Below are positions 1 through 5,868 of a stretch of DNA of 9,724 nucleotides, in pieces (positions within the stretch are counted from its first letter, which is position 1; every line of letters begins with the position of its first letter). Both the position numbers and the translations under genes were made by a program. Source of the DNA: Cycloclasticus sp. (GTDB lineage: Bacteria > Pseudomonadota > Gammaproteobacteria > Methylococcales > Cycloclasticaceae); assembly GCA_019090295.1 (NCBI GenBank), contig JAHRWG010000193.1:1-9724 (forward strand). The letters are read 5' to 3'. The notes beneath the pieces are model-generated. The model did not search any database, was not told where the DNA came from, and saw only the letters and a program-made list of their open reading frames with translations.

Positions 1-37
1 GAGTTCGTCGGCAGCGTCAGATGTGTATAAGAGACAG
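1..37. other. Sequencing-library adapter (Nextera/Tn5) at left end, not genomic
   Basis: Positions 5-18 match the Nextera Read 1 adapter tail (TCGTCGGCAGCGTC) and 19-37 match the 19-bp Tn5 mosaic end (AGATGTGTATAAGAGACAG). Bases 1-4 (gagt) are probably the end of the i5 index. The organism's DNA therefore begins at about 38. The adapter supplies an ATG at 23 that opens a spurious plus-strand frame starting MYKRQ, a well-known adapter-derived peptide. It also replaces the true 3' continuation of the cvfB-like gene. Confidence 0.98.
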
Positions 38-747
38 GATTTATCATGCACGGGGGCAAACCCGTCATTCTTTTCTAGGTGGTTAAGGATGATTTTAGTG
101 TATTTATCACGGGTTTCTTTGCCGCCTTGCAGACTAAGGTCAATTTTCCCGTCGGGGCGAATACGTTTAATAAAGCCCTTTTTAGACTGGCCAAAACTGA
201 GGGTTTGGAAGACATCATTTTTATACAAGACTCCCCAGTGGCTATGATTGATGATGGCTTTAAAGCCCAAATCAGTACTGTTAGCAATAATTAAATCGAC
301 CTGCTGTTGAGGAGTGAAGTTATGTGGCGCTTCATCATCAATAAATTTATCAATTTTAGATGAGGCAACAATCCGTCCATCATTTTTATCACGATACAAA
401 TACACAAGGTAATACTTATCAACATCCATTGGGCGATGTTGCTCGGCAAAGGGAACCAGTACGTCTTTTTCTAAGCCCCAGTCTAGGAATGTGCCGACGT
501 GAGTACGAGCAACGGCCTTTAAGTAGGCAAACTGCCCCACTTCAGCCTTAGGTTTTTTAGTGGTGGCAATGGGGCGATCTTCGGAGTCTAAATAAATAAA
601 CACATACAGTTTGTCGCCCACTTTTAAGTCACGGGGCGCGTGCTTACTGGGTAATAAAACTTCACCGAGTTCTTGTGCGTCTAGGTAAAAGCCAAAATCT
701 ACTGCTTTTACGACTTCTAACTGGTATGTATTGCCGACCTTAATCAT
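38..747 (-). CDS. cvfB: CvfB/YitL-like S1-domain RNA-binding protein, C-terminus missing
   Basis: The frame is open from an ATG at 747 down to the adapter junction and gives 236 genuine residues. It begins MIKVGNTYQLEVVKAVDFGF, a typical first S1-like OB fold. Three S1-like units can be traced at about residues 1-62, 68-130 and 140-206, followed by the start of a C-terminal helical/winged-helix part with KETRDKYTKIILNHL. Family members (B. subtilis YitL, S. aureus CvfB) are about 280-300 residues, so roughly the last 45-60 are lost at the contig end. Known members bind RNA, and S. aureus CvfB affects virulence-gene expression; the role in a gammaproteobacterium is not established. The gene is the last one transcribed in the window, 154 nt after the channel gene, with its own possible promoter. 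The ribosome site is weak (AGG about 8 nt before ATG). Homologues are sometimes misnamed GntR regulators. Confidence 0.88.
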
Positions 748-778
748 GATGTGCCTGTTTGTTAATGCTTATACTAAG

Positions 779-784
779 ATTATA
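779..784 (-). promoter_or_regulatory. Possible promoter (-10 box) of the cvfB-like gene
   Basis: The minus strand reads TATAAT here, a perfect sigma70 -10 box, about 31 nt before the cvfB-like ATG. The hexamer 17 bp upstream (802-807, ATCGAA) is a poor -35 match, so an activator may be needed or the box may be chance. The inverted repeat at 789-818 covers that -35 region. Confidence 0.4.
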
Positions 785-788
785 CAGG

Positions 789-818
789 GCATTGTTGCTG
801 ATTCGATTAAAACAATGC
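789..818. repeat. Inverted repeat over the -35 region of the cvfB-like promoter
   Basis: Two perfect 8-bp arms, GCATTGTT (789-796) and AACAATGC (811-818), flank a 14-nt centre. The dyad ends 4 bp upstream of the -10 box at 779-784 and spans where a -35 element would sit. That placement suits a dimeric regulator's operator. It could also be a chance repeat; there is no T-run on either side, so a terminator is unlikely. Confidence 0.45.
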
Positions 819-863
819 AGGCTAACTATTCCCAGGTGAAAATGTTGCCGGTACGTTTGGGTG

Positions 864-884
864 ATACGTATTTTTAATACGTAT
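864..884. repeat. Short AT-rich palindrome between channel gene and cvfB-like gene
   Basis: Perfect 9-bp arms ATACGTATT (864-872) and AATACGTAT (876-884) surround a 3-nt centre. It lies 17 nt past the stop of the channel gene. Its stem is AT-rich and has no U-tract after it on the minus strand, so it does not look like an intrinsic terminator. It could be a protein-binding site or a weak 3' RNA hairpin. Confidence 0.45.
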
Positions 885-901
885 GGTGGCTAAGTGTTTG
901 C

Positions 902-1327
902 TTAGCGGTCATCCCAATATCGTTGCATTTCATAATATAGAAAGGATGCGGTCCAAGTAATCAGCACCAAGCCAGTCAGCGACTCAATACCGGCTAAAAA
1001 ACGTATATCACCGATGGGTTGGATATCACCTACCCCTAAGGTGGTGAAGTTGGTAAAAGAGAAGTAACTGCAGTCAAGCAGGCTTCCATTGAAGCTTCCC
1101 GTTAGGTGGCCCCAGCCCTCTGCATGGTGCATGTAATAGTAAGCAAGAGCAAAAATCCATATTTCTACAACATGGGCAATTAACCCGGCAAATACCCCAA
1201 AAACGATTCTAAAACGGTGTTTAAACTGCAGCGTGGGAATAAGAAGTGAGATTCTATAAAGGAACTCGTAATGAACCAAGACAACTAGCGCAACGATAAA
1301 AGAATTAAGAATGAAGGCGTAAAACAT
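902..1327 (-). CDS. Small potassium-channel-like membrane protein (Ion_trans_2 pore)
   Basis: This 141-residue protein carries the potassium selectivity-filter signature TTLGVGD at residues 95-101, within the pore-loop stretch at about 86-101. Hydrophobic helices lie at about 4-30, 38-64 and 108-132, so the usual outer helix-pore-inner helix unit is preceded by one extra N-terminal helix. No RCK/TrkA-N, cyclic-nucleotide or other regulatory domain is attached, and the tail after the inner helix is only about ten residues. By family knowledge it would form a tetrameric cation (probably K+) channel in the inner membrane; ion choice and gating are inference. The start is ATG with a modest GAG ribosome site about 7 nt upstream. 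It lies 58 nt after the ABM gene and may be cotranscribed with it or use the -10-like box in that gap. Confidence 0.85.
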   Translation of the reverse strand: MFYAFILNSFIVALVVLVHYEFLYRISLLIPTLQFKHRFRIVFGVFAGLIAHVVEIWIFALAYYYMHHAEGWGHLTGSFNGSLLDCSYFSFTNFTTLGVGDIQPIGDIRFLAGIESLTGLVLITWTASFLYYEMQRYWDDR

Positions 1328-1368
1328 AATTACTCGTTTGCTGCTAATTAGCGGGTTAAGGCGAACCG

Positions 1369-1374
1369 ATTATA
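1369..1374 (-). promoter_or_regulatory. Possible -10 box upstream of the channel gene
   Basis: The minus strand reads TATAAT in the 58-nt gap before the channel ATG. The only -35-like hexamer nearby, TTGCTT (1388-1393), is 13 bp away, too close for normal sigma70 spacing, and the hexamer at 17 bp is poor. This is a weak candidate; cotranscription from the ABM promoter is equally possible. Confidence 0.25.
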
Positions 1375-1385
1375 AAGGCTGGAAA

Positions 1386-1676
1386 TTAAGCAATAGGATC
1401 TAAAAAACGAGCAATAGGCGGAGCAGCTAATAAAGCACCTAACTGATCCATGTCACCGCGTTCTCTACGCCAGGCAGAATATGCGTTATGGTCGGCACGT
1501 TTGTCCCATTTTTCTAAGAGAATGATATTCAACGGGTCATCTTGGTTAGAGGTTACAACAATACTTTGGCAGCCTTTGTATGAACGCGTATCTGGAAGAA
1601 TATCTGCTAGAACGGCGAGTAACTTATCACGGTTTTCTGTCGTTGTTTGCAACTCTAAAATAATATCAACAGGCAT
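1386..1676 (-). CDS. ABM-domain protein, putative quinol monooxygenase (YgiN-like)
   Basis: A 96-residue single-domain protein with the ferredoxin-like ABM pattern: a first strand (VDIILELQ, residues 3-10), a helix with NRDKLLAVLADILPDTRSY, a strand with CQSIVVTS, and a strand NIILLEKWDKRADHNAY that carries the family's conserved E-x-W region followed by a short helix. Members act as cofactor-free oxygenases on quinols or polyketides, but many have no known substrate, so the quinol assignment is only a family-level label. The length is usual for the family. A good ribosome site (AAAGGGAT) stands about 6 nt before the ATG. It has its own promoter candidate at 1715-1743, which sets it apart from the TAXI gene 78 nt upstream. 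No quinone-biosynthesis or antibiotic genes are nearby to point to a substrate. Confidence 0.8.
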   Translation of the reverse strand: MPVDIILELQTTTENRDKLLAVLADILPDTRSYKGCQSIVVTSNQDDPLNIILLEKWDKRADHNAYSAWRRERGDMDQLGALLAAPPIARFLDPIA

Positions 1677-1714
1677 GGTATATCCCTTTAGTTTTAGTTA
1701 GTAGGCACTAATTG

Positions 1715-1743
1715 AGTATAAGGGCTTTAAACAAGCGTTGCAA
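1715..1743 (-). promoter_or_regulatory. Sigma70-type promoter candidate for the ABM gene
   Basis: On the minus strand a -35 element TTGCAA (1738-1743) is followed by a 17-bp spacer and a -10 element TATACT (1715-1720). Matches are 4 of 6 and 5 of 6 at optimal spacing. The predicted start of transcription is about 1708, some 30 nt before the ABM ATG at 1676. The promoter lies wholly within the gap after the TAXI stop codon. Confidence 0.6.
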
Positions 1744-1754
1744 TGAAGGCCGCT

Positions 1755-3044
1755 TTAGCGATCTCTGTTAAGTTTTTGTCGAACTAACTCAATATGGCTG
1801 AGAAGTTGGTATGTTTTTTCGGCATAAGAGAGGGGCGTTTTAACCTTATGTACTTCGTTTTCTATGTGAGCGAGTTCTTGGGCCAGTTGCTTTTTGGTTG
1901 ACGCTGTTAAGGGTTGTTGGTGAACTTTTTTATCCAGTACCTGAAGCGTTTCATACCAACGGTAAATTCGTGAACTAACTCGCCAGCGGTACAAAGGTGG
2001 CATAACTTTGAAAAGAGGAATTAGCAGCATAATTAAGGGAATCATCATGACCATAAAGCGGTCAATCATAATAGCGGCCTCAAAGGGCAGGTAGCGCATT
2101 AAAAGCGGCGGCCCATTTTTATAAAATCGCTTAGCGACATCACTAAGCGGGGCAGTTAACTTGTTGGCATTAGGAAATTCGTTCACCTGAGAAAATGCCC
2201 CCGATGCTTGGTGACTAGCCTGCATGGCTTGCAGCACTAATACAGTTAAAGCAGGGTGTAAATTGGTGTTGCTGAGTAAGTTAGCGGTTGGTGCTAATAA
2301 TTGTTTATCACTAGAAGGAATGTTCTTTTGCAGATCGATAATGCCCTCAGGTAAGGTAACTTTAGCTAAAAAAGGGTGCAAGCGACTATAGGCTTCGCTG
2401 CGCTTTAGGCTGGCCAGGCTAATAAGGGGGGACTGAATAAGTTGGCGAATAATGGGTGATTCGACAGAGCCGATAAAGAAAGCTGCATCAATCTCTCCAG
2501 CCATTAGCTTGCGTGCAGCGGTGCTGCCGGTGTCATTTAATAGGGCAACATTAGAGGCGTTTAACTGGTTGTCTTGAAGTAAGACTCGGGCAAGGCTTGC
2601 GGTGCCACTGCCATCAGGGCCAATGGCGACCTTTTTACCCTTAAGTGCGCTAAGGTGGTTAATGGCTAGCGTTTGCTGGTGAAAAATCCAAACGGGCTCA
2701 AAGTACAAGCTGCCTAAAGATTGTAAGGGGCTATCTTCTTTTGCCAAGCCACCTTGGACAAAGGCTAGGTCAACCTCTTCAGACAGTAGGCGGTGAAGGT
2801 TTTCAGTTGCACCAGCTGATGAGTGTATTTCAAGTGTGATGCCTTGTTTGGCAAGGTGCTCTTTATATTTTAAGGCATAGGAATAGTAGGCGCCCTCTGT
2901 GCTTCCGGCACTAATGCTCAACGTCTTAGGTGGCGCAGGGTCAACAAACTGGAAGGCGAGAGTAAACGCGCCGGCCAAGAGGGCTACACTCAGTAAAATA
3001 CTAATAAGAGCGCCTTTTTTTAATAGTTTTTTGAGTATAGACAT
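1755..3044 (-). CDS. TAXI-family solute-binding protein with C-terminal membrane anchor
   Basis: The 429-residue product has an N-terminal hydrophobic helix (about 11-33), then a TAXI-type TRAP solute-binding domain: TLSISAGSTEGAYYSYA (41-57), VDLAFVQGG (91-99), the GKKVAIGPDGSGTASLARVLL stretch (136-156) and a GEIDAAFF motif (183-190). Unlike simple periplasmic receptors it continues into a second membrane helix (about 328-347) and a charged, helical C-terminal tail (350-429) that should be cytoplasmic. TAXI proteins normally deliver substrates to TRAP membrane subunits, but none are encoded in this window. I chose ATG 3044, 7 nt after the rlmKL stop. A longer frame starts with TTG at 3104 but overlaps rlmKL by 53 nt and adds 20 residues unlike a signal peptide. 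No clear ribosome site precedes 3044, so coupling to rlmKL translation is likely. The ligand is unknown. Confidence 0.85.
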   Translation of the reverse strand: MSILKKLLKKGALISILLSVALLAGAFTLAFQFVDPAPPKTLSISAGSTEGAYYSYALKYKEHLAKQGITLEIHSSAGATENLHRLLSEEVDLAFVQGGLAKEDSPLQSLGSLYFEPVWIFHQQTLAINHLSALKGKKVAIGPDGSGTASLARVLLQDNQLNASNVALLNDTGSTAARKLMAGEIDAAFFIGSVESPIIRQLIQSPLISLASLKRSEAYSRLHPFLAKVTLPEGIIDLQKNIPSSDKQLLAPTANLLSNTNLHPALTVLVLQAMQASHQASGAFSQVNEFPNANKLTAPLSDVAKRFYKNGPPLLMRYLPFEAAIMIDRFMVMMIPLIMLLIPLFKVMPPLYRWRVSSRIYRWYETLQVLDKKVHQQPLTASTKKQLAQELAHIENEVHKVKTPLSYAEKTYQLLSHIELVRQKLNRDR

Positions 3045-3051
3045 AGGTCGT

Positions 3052-5259
3052 TTATTGTTTAAATGACAGGTTCCAACAATAATGGATTCGTGGATTGCGT
3101 TCAAAGTCTTTTGGCAGTGTTTGGCGGCTAATATCTTTCACCTCTAACGCTGGAAACTGGTTGGCATCAAACTTAAACTTTCGGAAGTTGGTAGAAAAAA
3201 CAATACAGCCCTTCTTAGTGAGTAGTTGAGCAGATTTATTAATGAGCTCTATATAGTCACGCTGAATATCGAAAACATTATCCATGCGTTTTGAATTGGA
3301 GAAGGTGGGCGGGTCGATAAAAATAAGCTCATATTTTTTCTGCTCATTAATGGCCTTATCTAGCCACTCCATGCAATTGGCACGAACCAATTGATGCTTA
3401 TCAAGGTTAATGCTGTTCAGTTCAAAATTCTTTTCTGCCCAATCGAGGTAGGTTTTGGACATGTCCACCGTGGTTGAGGTGGTTGCGCCACCCATTGCGG
3501 CATGGACGGTAGCGGCCCCAGTATAGGCAAACAAATTTAAGAACTGCTTGCCCTTTGCTTGCTCACCTAACCATTGGCGAATAGGACGGTGGTCTAAAAA
3601 TAACCCAGTATCGAGGTAATCTTTAAAGTTAACTAAAAAAGATGCGTTTCCTTCTTGAATAACATGGAAGCCGCCTTCGGTGCCTTGTTTTTCGTATTGA
3701 GTGCTGCCCTTTTGGCGGCGCCGTATTTTGAGTGATAGCTGCTTATTGGGGATGGAGAAAACGTCGGGTAGAACGGCTAAAGCATCACGTAAGCGTTGAA
3801 TGGATTTTTTTTCATCGATCGTTTTGGGTGCCTCGTATTCTTGCACGTGTAACCAGGTTTTATCACCCTCGTAGACATCAATGGCCAGTGCATACTCGGG
3901 TAAATCTGCATCGTATACACGGTAGCAATGAATATCATTCTTTTTAACCCACGGCTTAAGTTTTTTAATGTTTTTACGTAGACGATTTGCCAGCATGGTC
4001 GCCCCATCACTCCACTCGCCATTAGTGGCCAGTAAGGCTTTTTTCATGCTGTCGCCAATCACTTGTTGCTGACCAGCATGCTCGCCTTCAAAGTGGCGGT
4101 CTGGTTGAACTGAAAAGTTAAACACTTTACAAGCAATCGCACCGTTGTAGAGTTGGTATGACTTATGAGATTTGAGTGAGACATTAAAGGCCAAGTCGGT
4201 GTTACCTGTAAAAACAGTCGCCTGCCAGCCATCAAAACGCGCTTTTAAAATGGTGCCAATTTCTTGGTAGAGTGGTTGTAGTTTTTTTATATCGCCCAGG
4301 CGTTCACCGTATGGAGGGTTAACAACAAATAAACCCGGTGCCCAATCTTCATCTGGAACCACCTTGTTAAGCGGAAGACTGACGGCTTTAATATTAGCGG
4401 CTAGGTTGGCTGATTTGATGTTAGCCTTGGTGATGCCGACATTCTTAATACTAATGTCGGACCCCATGATGACGGGGATCTTTTCTAGACCCTTGTCTCG
4501 CCGGTACTGTGCTTCGTTAATTAAACGCTGCCAAATAGCGGGGTTAAATTGTGCCCAAGCTAAAAACCCGTAGTATTCACGTAATAAGCCAGGGGCTATA
4601 TCGCCGGCGATCATCGCTGCTTCGGTTAGTAATGTGCCTGAGCCGCACATAGGGTCATATAAGCTACCGCCTTCGGCTGCAATTGCTGGCCAGCCAGCAC
4701 GGATTAATATGGCCGCAGCAAGGTTTTCTTTTAACGGTGCTTCAACTGATTCGGCGCGATAATGCCGGCGGTGCAAACTATCGCCCGATAAATCGAGACT
4801 AAGGGTGGCTCTATCATTAAAGATGTAAGCATTAATGCGGATATCAGGTTGGTCGCGCTGTACGTCGGGGCGGTCATCCAGTTTTTCTTTAAACTGATCT
4901 ACAATAGCGTCTTTAATGACCTGCTCGGCATAACGTGAGTGGTTTATTTTTGAACGTCGAATAGAGGCGTCAATGGCAAATGTTTTATCAACGCTAAAGT
5001 GTTGAGACCAATCAACTTTCATAGCGCCTGCATAGAGTTGTTCGGGTGTTTGGGCTGCATAATTAGCCAGCGGCATTAAGACGCGGTTGGCCAGTCTGGA
5101 CCAAAGGCAGACACGTAATGCCATCTCAATATCGCCATCAAAATAGACCCCACCTAGGGCATCTTTCACGTTGTCGGCCTTTAGCGCGCGAATTTCATCA
5201 GCAAGAATAAGCTCCATGCCCTTTGCAGTGCTGGCGAAAAAAGTGGTGCATTGAGACAT
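3052..5259 (-). CDS. rlmKL: Bifunctional 23S rRNA methyltransferase RlmKL
   Basis: This protein of 735 residues (E. coli YcbY is 702) has the full fused architecture. A THUMP-type RNA-binding region lies at about 45-157. The RlmL-type Rossmann methyltransferase follows, with the SAM-binding motif DPMCGSGT (202-209) and catalytic NPPYGER (314-320). The C-terminal RlmK methyltransferase has NLFAYTGAAT (575-584) and DPPTFSNS (649-656). By family knowledge the N-terminal half makes m2G2445 and the C-terminal half m7G2069 in 23S rRNA (E. coli numbering) during 50S assembly, and both active-site motifs look intact. ATG 5259 is preceded by AAGGA at good spacing. It sits 33 nt after the SPOR gene and 7 nt before the TAXI gene, so it is probably part of the argS operon. 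The link to argS is translation-related but may be only positional. Confidence 0.97.
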   Translation of the reverse strand: MSQCTTFFASTAKGMELILADEIRALKADNVKDALGGVYFDGDIEMALRVCLWSRLANRVLMPLANYAAQTPEQLYAGAMKVDWSQHFSVDKTFAIDASIRRSKINHSRYAEQVIKDAIVDQFKEKLDDRPDVQRDQPDIRINAYIFNDRATLSLDLSGDSLHRRHYRAESVEAPLKENLAAAILIRAGWPAIAAEGGSLYDPMCGSGTLLTEAAMIAGDIAPGLLREYYGFLAWAQFNPAIWQRLINEAQYRRDKGLEKIPVIMGSDISIKNVGITKANIKSANLAANIKAVSLPLNKVVPDEDWAPGLFVVNPPYGERLGDIKKLQPLYQEIGTILKARFDGWQATVFTGNTDLAFNVSLKSHKSYQLYNGAIACKVFNFSVQPDRHFEGEHAGQQQVIGDSMKKALLATNGEWSDGATMLANRLRKNIKKLKPWVKKNDIHCYRVYDADLPEYALAIDVYEGDKTWLHVQEYEAPKTIDEKKSIQRLRDALAVLPDVFSIPNKQLSLKIRRRQKGSTQYEKQGTEGGFHVIQEGNASFLVNFKDYLDTGLFLDHRPIRQWLGEQAKGKQFLNLFAYTGAATVHAAMGGATTSTTVDMSKTYLDWAEKNFELNSINLDKHQLVRANCMEWLDKAINEQKKYELIFIDPPTFSNSKRMDNVFDIQRDYIELINKSAQLLTKKGCIVFSTNFRKFKFDANQFPALEVKDISRQTLPKDFERNPRIHYCWNLSFKQ

Positions 5260-5292
5260 TTGTTTTCCTTGGTGAGGTGGCTGGTTAATGAG

Positions 5293-5868
5293 CTATTTAA
5301 GCTTAATAGCAATGCTATCGATACGGTTATGATGCAAGCGATTTTGTAATTTATCGACGGTTCTGAATGAGGTGTAAGGACCCGATTTTACTCGGTACCA
5401 CACGCCACCACTTTGAGTCACTTTTTGAACGCTTGATTCTATACCTAATAAGGCTAAGCGTGCTTTGAGCGTGTCGGCTTGTTGAGGCGTTCTAAATGAA
5501 CCAACTTGAATAATAAAGGTGCCTGGCTTACTGCGCCCCGTTCCCTCTAAACGCCTTCTTTCTTCAATTTCATGTTCGGGAATAACCACTTCTAATGATG
5601 GTAAAATTTGGTAAAAATCAAAACGTGGTTTGCTGTCGTTAAGCGGTTTAATGACAGGGGTGGTGCTTTTTTTAACCTGCCTAACGTCTTGCTGTGGGGG
5701 CTTTTGTTTACTCGTGCTGGTCTCGCTGGTTTCTTGTAAGTTGGATAGAAATACAATAAAGCCACCTATTAGCAACCCTGTCACTAACCACCACCAGCCC
5801 GGTATTGGCTTTCTCTTAGCCGGTTGTCGGCGCTGATGGTTTAGGCGGTTTTTGTAATCTTTACTCAC
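5293..5868 (-). CDS. SPOR-domain, FtsN-like inner-membrane protein
   Basis: The 191-residue protein has a basic cytoplasmic N-terminus (KNRLNHQRRQPAKRK), one membrane helix (about 24-44), a low-complexity S/T/K/P/Q linker (45-80), the motif FDFYQILPSLEVVIPE (83-98) common in FtsN-like proteins encoded next to argS, and a C-terminal SPOR domain (about 115-190) with FIIQVGSFRTPQQAD and YRVKSGPY. SPOR domains bind denuded peptidoglycan glycans at the division septum, so the protein probably faces the periplasm and acts in or near cell division. Whether it is the true FtsN is not shown. The start is GTG, sharing its first G with the last base of the argS TAG stop (TAGTG), with GGAG 8 nt upstream, so it is translationally coupled to argS. 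Many gammaproteobacteria have hslVU next; here rlmKL follows. Confidence 0.92.
   Translation of the reverse strand: MSKDYKNRLNHQRRQPAKRKPIPGWWWLVTGLLIGGFIVFLSNLQETSETSTSKQKPPQQDVRQVKKSTTPVIKPLNDSKPRFDFYQILPSLEVVIPEHEIEERRRLEGTGRSKPGTFIIQVGSFRTPQQADTLKARLALLGIESSVQKVTQSGGVWYRVKSGPYTSFRTVDKLQNRLHHNRIDSIAIKLK

Noticed and set aside
23..247. Plus-strand frame beginning MYKRQ
   Set aside because: Its start codon is inside the Tn5 adapter, and the body is antisense to the cvfB-like gene with no family similarity.
75..287. Minus-strand frame of 70 residues inside the cvfB-like region
   Set aside because: It is an alternative frame of the cvfB-like gene; the other minus-strand frame is open over the full 38-747 and resembles the family.
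79..551. Plus-strand frames at 79-294 and 360-551
   Set aside because: Both are antisense to the cvfB-like coding region, which has a clear S1-type protein pattern on the minus strand; they have no recognisable motifs.
748..901. Intrinsic terminator, small RNA or tRNA in the 154-nt gap
   Set aside because: The hairpins there are AT-rich or wide-looped and lack a T-run; no cloverleaf or small reading frame with a ribosome site could be made out.
1450..1701. Plus-strand frame opposite the ABM gene
   Set aside because: Antisense shadow; the minus-strand frame has a good ribosome site, a promoter and a recognisable fold.
1721..1743. Similar words (TTGCAA, GTTTAAA, AAAGCCC) in the ABM and argS upstream regions, as a shared regulatory motif
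   Set aside because: The words occur in different order and spacing in the two gaps, and TTGCAA is simply the -35 candidate in each.
3045..3104. Longer start (TTG at 3104) for the TAXI gene
   Set aside because: It would overlap rlmKL by 53 nt and add 20 residues that do not resemble a signal peptide; the ATG at 3044 places the hydrophobic helix near the N-terminus as expected.
3732..4022. Short frames on both strands within rlmKL
   Set aside because: They lie inside the well-supported rlmKL frame and show no motifs of their own.
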